A stretch of DNA of 51,747 bases from Myxococcales bacterium. Its GTDB lineage: Bacteria > Myxococcota_A > UBA9042. The notes below the pieces were generated by a model. That model had not been told where the DNA came from. It did not search any database and saw nothing but the letters and a program-made list of their open reading frames with translations. The DNA lies in contig CANMNA010000004.1 in assembly GCA_947499075.1 (NCBI GenBank), forward strand, positions 1-51,747, written 5' to 3'. Made by a program: the position numbers and the translations under genes. This document shows positions 38,147-47,307 of this stretch, piece after piece (the first letter of the stretch is position 1; every line of letters begins with the position of its first letter).

Positions 38147-38200
38147 GTACGGCGACGGAAAAACTCCGCCATCCCAACGCGAACTTGGGAGTCGCCGTAC
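38147..38200. repeat. Branched palindrome, three-way form
   Basis: The outer arms GTACGGCGAC and GTCGCCGTAC pair over 10 bp. Inside are two hairpins: CGGA/TCCG (38156-38168) and TCCCAA/TTGGGA (38172-38190). The second inner hairpin's CCCAACGCGAACTTGGG resembles the right arm of the palindrome at 38016. Confidence 0.8.
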
Positions 38201-38261
38201 GAGTACTCCGTTACAGGGATTTCGATCAGTTGACTGTCTCCGTTGCATGGACCTCTCTGGC

Positions 38262-38283
38262 GGGCGGGCGCGGAGGCCCGCCC
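38262..38283. repeat. GC-rich hairpin
   Basis: GGGCGGGC and GCCCGCCC form an 8-bp stem with loop GCGGAG, followed by CTACCC. It is one more of the palindromes in this gene-free stretch. The sequence 38301-38568 has no gene and no clear repeat; GAGACCGAAG near 38428 recurs inverted near 38688. Confidence 0.7.
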
Positions 38284-38568
38284 CTACCCGGACCATGGCA
38301 ACCGGTCAAAACCGGTGAAACGAGGTACTAGTCACTAGCGAAATGGCGATGGGCGGGTCCGTGCGCAGCAGTTGGCGCCGGACCCAGCCGATTAAACAGG
38401 TCGCCGCGCACCCGTCCGATGTAGAGACCGAAGACAGGGCGGTCGCAAGATCGGCAAGCCCCTGATTTTGCGGCTATTCTAGCGATAGCCCTGAGAGGGT
38501 GTGTGCGATTGTGTCAACTGAAACCCGCAGCGTTGATGACGGCTTGGGACGCCGTCGCATTGAATTGC

Positions 38569-38655
38569 GCGGCTACAGGCTACAGGTGACGGCGCCCGCC
38601 TGCGCGGGTGCCCAGCCGGGTGTCGGCGTAGGCCGACACCGTTACCTGTAGCCGC
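38569..38655. repeat. Large cruciform-like palindrome with two inner hairpins
   Basis: Outer arms GCGGCTACAGG (38569-38579) and CCTGTAGCCGC (38645-38655) pair perfectly. Inside are hairpins 38591-38612 (GGCGCCCGC/GCGGGTGCC) and 38619-38640 (GGTGTCGGC/GCCGACACC). The left arm carries a second CTACAGG copy next to it. The stretch 38656-38751 up to the copper enzyme's stop holds no gene. Confidence 0.85.
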
Positions 38656-38751
38656 AGAATTTATTCTGACGGTGAAAATGTGAATGTCTTCGGTCTTCGC
38701 GAGCCCCGCGTAGGCGGCCTTTTCGAATACACCCTCTGAGACCGAAGTCCT

Positions 38752-40464
38752 CTACTTGCCCGGCAAGTGCAGGACTTGCACCACAGCCAGACACATTTCG
38801 TCCAGCGTCGTTTCGCCAAGCTTGACCGTGATTGGGGCGGCCTTGCCCTCATCCTTCAAGGCTTTGGCCACGAATGGGTTGCCTAGCGTGTTGTCATACG
38901 TGCACTTCAGCCGCAGCTTGTCGCCACCGCCCAATACTGGCAGTTGATCGATCGCGGTGTCGTAGACATAGATGCGCTGCCAATTGAAGTCCCAATTGGG
39001 TGTCTCCAGCAGACACTCTTGAGCGGGGCCAGTCGTCACGCCAGGCGGGACTGCAGTGCACGCCGCTCCTATTTGATCCTGCGGGGTGCCTTTGATGACC
39101 TGTTTCTGAAGGCACTCGCCACACAGGCCGTCAATGGCCGCCACTTCGCCTTTGCACGCAGCCTGCGCACACATGGCCAGTTCCATGCCGGCCTTGCCCG
39201 GACAGGCTTTCTGCAGGCAGTCGCCCAACGGGCCCAGCACAGCCTCGGTACAGGGCGCCTTGGGCGGCGATCGCTCGACGGAAATTTGCATCGACCGCCC
39301 GACGTAGTGCATGTGGGTGCCGACCGCGTAAATCTTGAGCTGCGGCATGGCTTTGCCGTTCATGGCCGCAGGAATTGTGAACAGCATCTCTTCGGTGTGA
39401 TCCTTGACGTTGGCCGGAATGACAAACTGCGGCTTGCCACCGCTGTCGTTGGGCCCGGGCAGCAGGCCTTCACCGTTTTGGCCACTCGGAGCGTTGCCAA
39501 TCAGCACCGTGTCACCCAGCATCGTCGGCTCACCTTTGACGTAGCGCAGTTGCACCTTGGTGAGATCACTGGCCGCCACGCCGCCATTGGGGTGGTAGTG
39601 GACCTGCATCACGATCTTGCTGCCTTTGGGGAGCTCGGCACCCATGCCCTCTGGGAATTGCATTGGCACCGACCCCGGTGCCCACGCCGCGATCAAGTTG
39701 CCCTGTTGATCCAAGCCGGGCGAACCGAAGCAGTCATACTGACCGTCCTTGTTGGCAAGCTTGGCCGAGCTGTTGTTGGGGTCGACAAACAGCAGCACAT
39801 GGTGGACAACCAGCGGATTGCCCGGCAGGACCTGCGTGCCGTTGAGGTAACGCTTCTGATCCAGCTGCGCGTCGAGCACAAAGCAGCGCATTTGGTCTTT
39901 GGCCCCGGAGGCAACGTAAGGCGCCTTGGGAGCAGCGGTGACATCAGGAGCGCTGAGGTTGAGCGACGGTCCAGGGGCGATCGGCTTGGCTGAGGCTGAA
40001 TCACCTTCGGGTGAGCCGTTGGCGGTCCAGTCGCCCAGGGCCTTGCGCTCAGCGGCGGTCAGGCGAAGGTCATGCTTCCAGCCTCGCAGTGGCTTGCAAC
40101 TCGGTGTATCCCAAGCGCTCCACGGCGGCATGCGCCGCTCGTCGATGGCAGTGACACCGCTGCCAGCCATCGCCTTGGCCATCGCGTAGTTGTCCAAGCC
40201 AAAGGGCCCGACGCCGCCGCTGGTGTGGCATCCGGTACAGCGCAAAGCCAGGATCTGTTTGATGTCGACATGATACGTTGGCCCAATCGCAGCGACTGTG
40301 GCATCGGCTTGGGCGGAGTCTGCTGGGCTTGCCGCGTCGCTGGTCGCGGTAGTGTCGGCGGCACCGACGTCGACCGCCCCACCAGAGCCCGTTGATGACC
40401 CGGCGCTGGTCGCACAGGCGCCACAGGCCAGCGCGATCGAGGCCATACACATTCTTGCTTGCAT
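38752..40464 (-). CDS. Cytochrome c/copper type II monooxygenase lipoprotein
   Basis: A 570-residue exported protein, apparently a lipoprotein (IALACGAC near residues 10-17), with an Ala/Asp/Thr linker. A c-type heme site CTGCH lies at 76-80. The rest matches the PHM/DBM copper monooxygenase fold: VVHHVLLF (H221, H222) and VHYHPNG (H289 or H291) for the first copper, GTHMHYVG (H384, H386) and a late Met in TLDEMCLAV (M557) for the second. Between THMH and the last Met is a Cys-rich insert of about 80 residues (GDCLQKACPGKAGMELAMC; GLCGECLQKQV) not found in the animal enzymes. The heme could feed electrons to the copper site, which is inference. Substrate unknown. It lies behind the palindrome-rich region and is oriented towards it. 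Confidence 0.82.
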   Translation of the reverse strand: MQARMCMASIALACGACATSAGSSTGSGGAVDVGAADTTATSDAASPADSAQADATVAAIGPTYHVDIKQILALRCTGCHTSGGVGPFGLDNYAMAKAMAGSGVTAIDERRMPPWSAWDTPSCKPLRGWKHDLRLTAAERKALGDWTANGSPEGDSASAKPIAPGPSLNLSAPDVTAAPKAPYVASGAKDQMRCFVLDAQLDQKRYLNGTQVLPGNPLVVHHVLLFVDPNNSSAKLANKDGQYDCFGSPGLDQQGNLIAAWAPGSVPMQFPEGMGAELPKGSKIVMQVHYHPNGGVAASDLTKVQLRYVKGEPTMLGDTVLIGNAPSGQNGEGLLPGPNDSGGKPQFVIPANVKDHTEEMLFTIPAAMNGKAMPQLKIYAVGTHMHYVGRSMQISVERSPPKAPCTEAVLGPLGDCLQKACPGKAGMELAMCAQAACKGEVAAIDGLCGECLQKQVIKGTPQDQIGAACTAVPPGVTTGPAQECLLETPNWDFNWQRIYVYDTAIDQLPVLGGGDKLRLKCTYDNTLGNPFVAKALKDEGKAAPITVKLGETTLDEMCLAVVQVLHLPGK

Positions 40465-40606
40465 GGCTGTTCTGCCCCGCGGCGCTTGGTTGCCGCTTCA
40501 CGCTGTGGCCTGCTCGCACCATCCTGCCGGCCAGCGTGCGCGGCAGCATAGGCCAGTGGCGAACAGGAGCGCTAGCGGGGCCCGACCAGCTGCAGTGGCG
40601 GCCGGT

Positions 40607-41329
40607 TCAGCGACGGCTGCCGAAAATACGCAGCAACGACAGGAAAAGATTGATGAAGTCGAGATACAGGTTCAAAGCTCCGATGAGCGCGGTCTTGCGG
40701 CGCTGTTCCGGGTTGGAAAATCCCATATACCCCATTTGCTTGAACTTCTGCACATCATAGGCCGTCAAGCCCGTGAAGATGAGTGCGCCCAAAACACTGA
40801 TCGCGAACTGCAAGGCAGACGACGCCAGGAACATGTTGACCACGGCTGCGATGATGATCGCAAACAGGCCCATCATCAGAAACGAGCCCATGCCCGTCAG
40901 GTCCTTCTTGGTCACCGCGCCGACCACCGCCATCGCCGTAAACGTTCCCGCTGTCACGAAGAACACTTGCGCCACTGAGGCACCCGTGTACATCAGCAAG
41001 ATGGGCGCAAAGGTCACGCCACTGAGCGCGGCATAGAACAGGAACGCACCGGCGGCCACCGTGCCCGACATCTTGCGGATGCCCGCCGAAAGCGCGATGA
41101 CCGTCACGAACTCCACAATGATCAGCGGAATGTACAGCCGAAGTGCAGCTTCCAACAGCGCAGGGGAGCTGAGCACGGCCATGGCGATGGCGCCTGACAG
41201 CGCCAAGGCGCCGCCCATCCAACCGAAGACTTGGTTCATGAAGCGCGCGGCCATTTCGGTGCGCGCGGTGGTCGCTACACTGCCGTCGCCGGTCCAAGGC
41301 TGGCCTTGATCAAGATCGAACTGAGACAT
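40607..41329 (-). CDS. Bax inhibitor-1/YccA family membrane protein
   Basis: A 240-residue protein with seven hydrophobic segments, the BI-1 layout. Hallmarks include the RFMNQVFGWMGGALALSGAI opening, VFFVTAGTFTAMAVVGAVTKKDL, and the end GALNLYLDFINLFLSLLRIFG. BI-1 proteins are pH- and calcium-linked membrane proteins, and YccA in E. coli restrains the FtsH protease. ATG 41329 suits the family length; the frame is open farther upstream to 41509. It follows typA by 76 bases on the same strand. Confidence 0.9.
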   Translation of the reverse strand: MSQFDLDQGQPWTGDGSVATTARTEMAARFMNQVFGWMGGALALSGAIAMAVLSSPALLEAALRLYIPLIIVEFVTVIALSAGIRKMSGTVAAGAFLFYAALSGVTFAPILLMYTGASVAQVFFVTAGTFTAMAVVGAVTKKDLTGMGSFLMMGLFAIIIAAVVNMFLASSALQFAISVLGALIFTGLTAYDVQKFKQMGYMGFSNPEQRRKTALIGALNLYLDFINLFLSLLRIFGSRR

Positions 41330-41405
41330 CTGGCCCCAAATGCCGCAACAACGTGCGGGTGTGGAGATCAGGATAGGCCGGTCGCTGCCCGGGTCAAGCC
41401 AGTGG

Positions 41406-43268
41406 CTAGTTCGCCGCCGCCGACACCTTGTCATAGCGCTTGCGGTCTGACTCGCGCAGGTAGCGCTTGCGAATGCGCAGCGACTTGGGCGTGACCTCGA
41501 CCAGCTCATCGTCGTCGATGAACTCCAGCGCTTCTTCCAACGTCAGCTTCTTGACCGGCGTCAGCAAGAGTTTTTCGTCGGCACCCGCAGAGCGGATGTT
41601 GGTCAGCTTCTTCTCGCGACCAGCATTGATCACCAAGTCGTTGTCGCGGTTGTGGATGCCGATGACCTGACCCTCGTAGACATCGCTGCCCGGTCCGACG
41701 AAGAACGCGCCACGGTCCTGCAAGTTGAAGATGCCGTATTGGGTGGTGACGCCCAACTCAAGGGCGACAAGTGCACCGTTCTGGCGCCGCCGGATCTCGC
41801 CGCGCCAGGGGCCGAATTCGGCAAACGTGTGGTACAGCACGCCGGTGCCGCGGGTGTCGGTGAGGAATTGCGAGCGGTAGCCGATCAAGCCGCGCGACGG
41901 GCAGCGGAACTCCATGCGCGTTGTGCCATCGTCCTCGACACTCATGTTGCGCAAGTCGGCACCACGCTGGGATAACTTGTCGATCACGATGCCGGCGTAG
42001 GGCTCGGCGCACTCGCACACAACGTCTTCCACCGGCTCCAACTTGTGGCCCTGCGCATCCTTTTTGACGATCACGCGCGGCTGGCTGACCTGCAGCTCGT
42101 AGCCTTCGCGGCGCATGGTCTCGATCAAAATCGACAGGCTGAGTGTGCCCCGCCCGAACACTTTGATCGAGTCTGGGCTTTCGGTGTCTTCAATCCGCAG
42201 TGACACGTTGGATTCCAGCTCCTTGTACAGCCGCTCGCGCACGTGGCGGGTGGTCACGAACTTGCCGTCTTTGCCCGCAAATGGCGAGTTGTTGACGATG
42301 AAGTCCATCGACAGCGTCGGCTCATCGACCGGAATCACCGGCATCGGCTCGATCGAGCCTTCGGCGCACAGCGTCTCGCCGACTGTCACGTCGCCCACGC
42401 CAGCCAGTGCAATGATGTCGCCGGCTTGGGCCATCTCGACGTCGATACGCTCTGTCCCCAAAAAGCCCATCAGCTTGACGATACGCAGCGGTTGGGTCGA
42501 GCCGTCCAAGCGCACCTGGATCATGCGGTCGCCCTTCTTGATGACGCCACGGTAGATGCGGCCGATCGCGATGCGGCCGAGAAAATCATTGCGGTCCAGC
42601 GTCGCCACCTGAAACTGTGCCGGCGCCTCGAGTTCGAACTCGCAAGGCTGGACGTGTTCCATGATCATGTCGAGCAGCGGCCCCAAGTCCTTGCCTTTTT
42701 GCTTCTCGGCCATCACGACTGGATCATCATCGAGGACATCGCCGTCGTCTTTGACGGCGTAACCAGAGCGACCCGAGGCGTAAATCACCGGAAAATCAAG
42801 CTGCTCCGGCTTGGCGTCCAGGGCGACGAACAGATCGAACACGGCATCGAGCACCTTGTTGACCTGACGATCAGGCCGGTCAATCTTGTTGATGCACACG
42901 ATCGGGCGCAGCCCCAACGCCAGCGACTTCTTGAGCACAAAGCGGGTCTGCGGCATTGGGCCTTCGCAAGCGTCGACGAGCAACAAGACAGAGTCGACCA
43001 TGCGTAGGATGCGTTCGACTTCGCCACCAAAGTCGGCGTGGCCGGGCGTATCGACGATGTTGATGACCTGCCCTTTCCACCTGATCGAGGTGTTCTTGGC
43101 CAAAATGGTGATCCCGCGCTCGCGCTCGAGGTCGTTGCTGTCCATGACTCGCTCGTAGGCGAGGCCGGTCCGGCCAGTCGCGCCGGCTTGGGTCAAGATT
43201 TGGTCGATGAGCGTCGTCTTGCCGTGATCGACGTGGGCGATGATGCCAATGTTGCGAACGCGATCCAT
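41406..43268 (-). CDS. typA: Translational GTPase TypA/BipA
   Basis: A 620-residue ribosome-associated GTPase for stress growth and 50S assembly. The opening [21 protein letters not shown] carries the P loop, with the family's [23 protein letters not shown], domain II segment and the C-terminal TypA block ([17 protein letters not shown] shortened here; [13 protein letters not shown]). ATG 43268 has GGAG nine bases upstream; a GTG seven codons earlier is possible. Length is close to E. coli BipA (607). Confidence 0.96.
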   Translation of the reverse strand: MDRVRNIGIIAHVDHGKTTLIDQILTQAGATGRTGLAYERVMDSNDLERERGITILAKNTSIRWKGQVINIVDTPGHADFGGEVERILRMVDSVLLLVDACEGPMPQTRFVLKKSLALGLRPIVCINKIDRPDRQVNKVLDAVFDLFVALDAKPEQLDFPVIYASGRSGYAVKDDGDVLDDDPVVMAEKQKGKDLGPLLDMIMEHVQPCEFELEAPAQFQVATLDRNDFLGRIAIGRIYRGVIKKGDRMIQVRLDGSTQPLRIVKLMGFLGTERIDVEMAQAGDIIALAGVGDVTVGETLCAEGSIEPMPVIPVDEPTLSMDFIVNNSPFAGKDGKFVTTRHVRERLYKELESNVSLRIEDTESPDSIKVFGRGTLSLSILIETMRREGYELQVSQPRVIVKKDAQGHKLEPVEDVVCECAEPYAGIVIDKLSQRGADLRNMSVEDDGTTRMEFRCPSRGLIGYRSQFLTDTRGTGVLYHTFAEFGPWRGEIRRRQNGALVALELGVTTQYGIFNLQDRGAFFVGPGSDVYEGQVIGIHNRDNDLVINAGREKKLTNIRSAGADEKLLLTPVKKLTLEEALEFIDDDELVEVTPKSLRIRKRYLRESDRKRYDKVSAAAN

Positions 43269-43404
43269 AAACACATTCTCCAGCCGCACGGGACCGGCAC
43301 AGGGCCGGCGAGGGCCGAGGAGTGTGCCACGATTGGCAGTGGTAAGCGAGGGTCAACCGGTCGATTGATCGCGGCTGAAAGGGACTCTGTGCTTCAAGCA
43401 GCAG

Positions 43405-43815
43405 TTATTTCGAGCTTGCAGTACCGGCGCTGACGTCGCACGGGCACTGGCGCGGCACCTTCTTGCGGTGATCGCGGCAGCGCTCGCGCGTGACATCGCA
43501 GCGGGCGCCCAGTGGCTCGTTCTTGGGGTGCGTTGCAGACAGATCGCAGACTTTGCTCGACAGAATGCAGCTTTGCGCCGAGCGGTTACACATCTCGTAG
43601 CACAGCTCAAGCGCATCGTCTTGAGCGGCAGTCGATTGAATCTGGTAGCCGAGATTCCTCTGCTGCACTGTGTATTCATTGACTAAGCTTTGATCCTCCT
43701 GGGCGAGGTCACCCAGACGATCGACAACGTCGGAATTGCCGGAGCAGCCAGATGCAACAGCAGCCGAAGCCAGAACAAGCGTATGAACAAGGAGTTGGCG
43801 AAATGCGCGCGACAT
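43405..43815 (-). CDS. Small Cys-containing lipoprotein
   Basis: A 136-residue predicted lipoprotein with signal LASAAVASGC (Cys 24). A helical region (VVDRLGDLAQEDQSLVNEY) is followed by a run of Cys at regular spacing (LCYEMCNRSAQSCILSSKVC; CDVTRERCRDHRKKVPRQC). This CxxxC...C pattern recurs in many myxobacterial surface lipoproteins of unknown role. It is divergent from the acyl-CoA ligase gene with 117 bases between. No family name known to me. Confidence 0.72.
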   Translation of the reverse strand: MSRAFRQLLVHTLVLASAAVASGCSGNSDVVDRLGDLAQEDQSLVNEYTVQQRNLGYQIQSTAAQDDALELCYEMCNRSAQSCILSSKVCDLSATHPKNEPLGARCDVTRERCRDHRKKVPRQCPCDVSAGTASSK

Positions 43816-43932
43816 GGGCCCAGTACGCAGCCGGTTCGCTGCGACCGCAAGTGTAGGCATCTGTTGGCGACCGCACAAGTACTTTGGCGTTTGACTGATT
43901 CGGGGTTGCCGCGGACGCCCAGAGGGCCGAAA

Positions 43933-45795
43933 ATGGCTGCGGTGCACGCCCGATGCGCCGCGAAGTTCCCCGTGCATTCTAGCCGCACCGTTGTAGATTT
44001 GTTTGAGAATGCCGTTGCCGGGGCGCCGGACAAGGTCATCTTGCGCTGCAAAGTGGCCGGGCGCTGGCAGACCACAACCCTTGAACAATGGCGTGACATT
44101 TCGGCGCGCTGGGCACTGGGCCTGATTGCGCTGGGCCTGGAACCAGGGCAGCGCGTGGCGATAGCGGCGACAACGCGACGCGAGTGGATGTTCGCCGACA
44201 TGGCGATCGTGCTGGCGGGCGGTGTCACCGTGCCGATTTACCCCAGCGCGTTGGCAGATGACGTGGCCTGGCTGGCGGGGCACGCGGCAATTCGCTTCGC
44301 TTTTGTCGAGAGCCATGATCAGGTTGCCAAGCTCGCGGGCCATCGCGCAGCGCTACCGCAACTGCAAACGGTGATCGTCTGGGATGACCAACCGGGCGCG
44401 GCGGCCCAAGGCCCGGGCTTGCCAGGGTCGGCGCTCGACTGGCTGATCCGCAGCGCTGATTTGGAACGCTTGGGCGACGCGACGCCAGCAACGGTACTGG
44501 CGGATCGCCGTGGCGGGATCGACGCGGGCGATCCGTGCACGATTGTGTATACCTCGGGCACAACAGGTCGGCCCAAAGGCGCAGTCCTGAGCCACGGAGC
44601 GTTTGTGTTCGAAGCGCTGGCCTGCTCGACTGCGCTGGATGTGCGACCGGACGACTGCCTGTTTCTGTTCCTGCCGCTCGCCCACAGCTTCGCCAAGATG
44701 GTGTACGTGGTGTGCATGGCGCTGCGCACCGAGATGGCGATTCCAGCCTCGATGGAGACGCTGATCGCCGATTTGGCCGAAGCGGCACCGACGGTGATGC
44801 CCAGCGTGCCGCGGGTGTTCGAGAAGGTGCACACCAAGATCATGGCAGGCGTGCAGGCCGCCGGTCCAGTGCGCCAAAATGTTTTTGCTTTGGCGCTGCG
44901 GATCGGCAAACGGGTCGCCAAGCTGCAACTGGACGGCAGGCAGCCTGATGCCCTGCTGCGGGCCCAACACGAGCTGGCACAGCGTTTGGTGTTTCGCAAG
45001 ATTGCCGCGGTGTTCGGTGGTCGCATCCGGGGCTTTATTTCAGGTGGCGCGCCGCTGTCGCCTGAGCTCGCCGAGTTCTTCTTTGCGGTCGGCCTGCCGA
45101 TCTTTGAAGGCTATGGCATGACTGAGAATTGCGCCGCAGCAACCGTCAACAAGCCGGGTGCGTGCAAGATTGGCACAGTCGGGCGGCCGATCACTGGCGT
45201 CGAGATCAGCGTCGCTGACGACGGCGAAGTGCTGATTCGCGGCGCCAACTTGATGTTGGGCTACTTGGACAACCCGGAAGCGACGGCGCTGGCGCTCGAC
45301 AGCGAAGGGTGGCTGCACACCGGCGACGTCGGCGAGATCGACAGCGACGGCTACCTGCGCATCACCGATCGCAAGAAAGACATCATCATCACGGCGGGCG
45401 GCAAGAACATCGCGCCGCAAAATATCGAGGCGCACTTCAAGAACTGTCCGTTTATCAGCAATTGCATGGTCTACGGCGACAAGCGCAAGTTCTTGTCGAT
45501 GTTGGTGACGCTCGACGAATACGCGGTCACCCAGTGGGCAGATCAACAGGGCGTGCGGTCGACTAGTTTTGCCGAGTTGGCCCAAAAGCCAGAGATGTAC
45601 CGGTTGCTGCAGGAGCACGTAGATGCCCGCAACCGAGGGCTGGCGAGCTATGAGACAATCAAGAAATTCGCGATCCTCGACCGCGACTTCAGCATCGAGG
45701 AGGGCGAGATCACGCCGTCGATGAAGTTGCGCCGCCGCGAGGTGACACACAAGCACCAAGGTCTGCTCGACTCGTTCTACACCGAGCACTACTAG
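43933..45795 (+). CDS. Long-chain acyl-CoA synthetase (AMP-forming ligase)
   Basis: A 620-residue adenylate-forming enzyme that would activate fatty acids to acyl-CoA. Motifs in order: YTSGTTGRPKGAVLSHG (from residue 206), FLPLAHSFAKMV typical of long-chain ligases, GYGMTENCA, GWLHTGDVGEI, and DRKKDIIITAGGKNIAPQNIE with the hinge. Lys near the C-terminus sits in ITPSMKLRRR. ATG 43933 has GAGGG seven bases upstream. The glycosyltransferase gene follows directly in the same frame, after the TAG stop. Confidence 0.93.
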   Translation: MAAVHARCAAKFPVHSSRTVVDLFENAVAGAPDKVILRCKVAGRWQTTTLEQWRDISARWALGLIALGLEPGQRVAIAATTRREWMFADMAIVLAGGVTVPIYPSALADDVAWLAGHAAIRFAFVESHDQVAKLAGHRAALPQLQTVIVWDDQPGAAAQGPGLPGSALDWLIRSADLERLGDATPATVLADRRGGIDAGDPCTIVYTSGTTGRPKGAVLSHGAFVFEALACSTALDVRPDDCLFLFLPLAHSFAKMVYVVCMALRTEMAIPASMETLIADLAEAAPTVMPSVPRVFEKVHTKIMAGVQAAGPVRQNVFALALRIGKRVAKLQLDGRQPDALLRAQHELAQRLVFRKIAAVFGGRIRGFISGGAPLSPELAEFFFAVGLPIFEGYGMTENCAAATVNKPGACKIGTVGRPITGVEISVADDGEVLIRGANLMLGYLDNPEATALALDSEGWLHTGDVGEIDSDGYLRITDRKKDIIITAGGKNIAPQNIEAHFKNCPFISNCMVYGDKRKFLSMLVTLDEYAVTQWADQQGVRSTSFAELAQKPEMYRLLQEHVDARNRGLASYETIKKFAILDRDFSIEEGEITPSMKLRRREVTHKHQGLLDSFYTEHY

Positions 45796-45816
45796 CTGCG
45801 GCGACAAGGATTTAGG

Positions 45817-46560
45817 CTGGACACTTCGCCGAAAACGCTCATTTGTGTGCCAACTTACAACGAGCGCGACAACCTGCCGTTGCTGGTCGAAGCGATCTTT
45901 GGCGTCGTGCCGCAAGTAGAGATTCTGGTCATCGACGACAACAGCCCAGATGGCACTGGGCAGCTGGCTGACACGCTGGCTTTGGCTGACGCCCGTGTCC
46001 ACGTGCTGCACCGCCAGGAAAAGCAAGGGCTGGGGCGGGCCTACATCGCTGGATTTCAGTGGGCGCTGGCCCGGGACTACGCGCTTGTCTTCGAGATGGA
46101 CTGCGATTTTTCCCACCCGCCGCGGTTCTTGCCGGCGTTTCTGGACAAGGCCAAAACCTGCGATCTGGTCCTAGGCTCTCGGTACATCCCGGGCGGCGGG
46201 ACGCAAGACTGGGACTGGCGGCGGCGCCTGATCTCGCGGGGTGGCAACATGTACGCGCAGTTGATTCTCGGCTTGCCGTACCGAGACCTGACCGGCGGTT
46301 TCAAGTGCTTTCATCGCCACGTGTTGGCCGCCCTGCCGCTGGACCAGATCGTCTCGAACGGCTACGTCTTTCAGATCGAGTTGACGTGGCGGGCGGTGAT
46401 CGCGGGATTTCGCATCGGCGAGGTGCCCATTGAGTTTCCGGACCGCACGCGCGGTCAGTCCAAAATGTCTGGCGCGATCGTCAACGAGGCGGTCGTCAAC
46501 GTGTGGAAATTGCGATTTGCGCGCGCAAAGCTGCGGGCGCAGGCCCAGCGCTCCACCTAG
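45817..46560 (+). CDS. Polyprenol-phosphate mannosyltransferase-like GT2 enzyme
   Basis: A roughly 240-residue family 2 glycosyltransferase like DPM1, moving a sugar from a nucleotide donor to polyprenol phosphate. It has CVPTYNERDNLPLLV, DDNSPDGTGQ, EMDCDFSHPPRFLPAF with the DxD-type site, GSRYIPGGGTQDW and LPYRDLTGGFKCFHRHVL, and the late EVPIEFPDRTRGQSKMSG. Only a GTG at 45847 is a usual start, but it would remove the first strand (TLICV). No ATG, GTG or TTG lies between the ligase stop and 45847. A CTG at 45817 has AAGGA six bases upstream and gives LDTSPKTLICVPTYNE, so I place the start there. No membrane domain is present. Confidence 0.8.
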   Translation: MDTSPKTLICVPTYNERDNLPLLVEAIFGVVPQVEILVIDDNSPDGTGQLADTLALADARVHVLHRQEKQGLGRAYIAGFQWALARDYALVFEMDCDFSHPPRFLPAFLDKAKTCDLVLGSRYIPGGGTQDWDWRRRLISRGGNMYAQLILGLPYRDLTGGFKCFHRHVLAALPLDQIVSNGYVFQIELTWRAVIAGFRIGEVPIEFPDRTRGQSKMSGAIVNEAVVNVWKLRFARAKLRAQAQRST

Positions 46561-46773
46561 CAGACTTTGGGTCTCAACCGATGGCCGGTTCAGCTATTTT
46601 TCGATGGGCGGCGACGGATGCGGGTCGTTTTGTGGCTGTTCAGGATCGCCCATCCGTGCGATGCTAGGCCCGGCGGTGCCAGACGCGTGTAGACGCCTCA
46701 AGAGCCGCACAAACCGGAAGCCGAATCGCCCCATTTTGCGTCGTCGTCCATTCCAGATTTCGCGAGGTAGCCA

Positions 46774-47304
46774 ATGAGTTCCACCCCTAACGCGCTGCTT
46801 GGCCGCGGTGCTGAGTTTGAAGGCAAGCTGACATTTGAAGGCACTGTGCACATTGAGGGTCGCTTCAAAGGCGAGATCTTCTCAGAAGGCACTTTGGTAG
46901 TCGGCGAAGGGGCTGAAGTCCATGCCGAAATCCGCGTGGGCTCGGTGGTCATTCAGGGCAACGTCGTCGGCAACGTGACCGCTTCGGACACCGTCGAGTT
47001 GCTGGCCCCGGCCAGCCTGCGCGGCAACATTGCCTCGCCAGCGCTGCACATTGGCAAGGGCGTGTTCTTTGACGGCGCGTGCCAAATGACTTCGAAGGAT
47101 CCGCAGCCCGTGTCGCGCGCAGCGGCCCAGCATGTCACCCGTTCGTCGCAGGTGCCGTCGATGCAGCAGCCGCCACCGATGCCGGCCATGCGCGAGTCGC
47201 AGCAGGTGGTGATGGCCGCGCAGGCACAACAGCGGCCGTCTGGCATCTTCCTGCCTGAGCCGAGCAACACGCGGGCTTCAGGCGAGTTGCCGCACAAGTT
47301 TTAG
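46774..47304 (+). CDS. Bactofilin (polymer-forming cytoskeletal protein)
   Basis: A 176-residue bactofilin, a beta-helical protein that polymerises without nucleotide. The repeated hydrophobic turns are plain: GKLTFEGTVHIEGRFKGEIF, GTLVVGEGAEVHAEIRVGSV, GNVVGNVTASDTVELLAPA. Short disordered ends flank the core; the C-terminal tail is Gln/Pro/Ala-rich. ATG 46774 has GAGG upstream. Myxobacterial bactofilins act in cell shape and chromosome arrangement. Carbamate kinase begins three bases after its stop. From 46561 to 46773 no gene is seen. Confidence 0.94.
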   Translation: MSSTPNALLGRGAEFEGKLTFEGTVHIEGRFKGEIFSEGTLVVGEGAEVHAEIRVGSVVIQGNVVGNVTASDTVELLAPASLRGNIASPALHIGKGVFFDGACQMTSKDPQPVSRAAAQHVTRSSQVPSMQQPPPMPAMRESQQVVMAAQAQQRPSGIFLPEPSNTRASGELPHKF

Positions 47305-47307
47305 CCG

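Noticed and set aside
38059..38331. An open frame of 90 codons behind pnp
   Set aside because: It runs through several hairpins, starts within a palindrome arm, and has no ribosome site or protein-like pattern.
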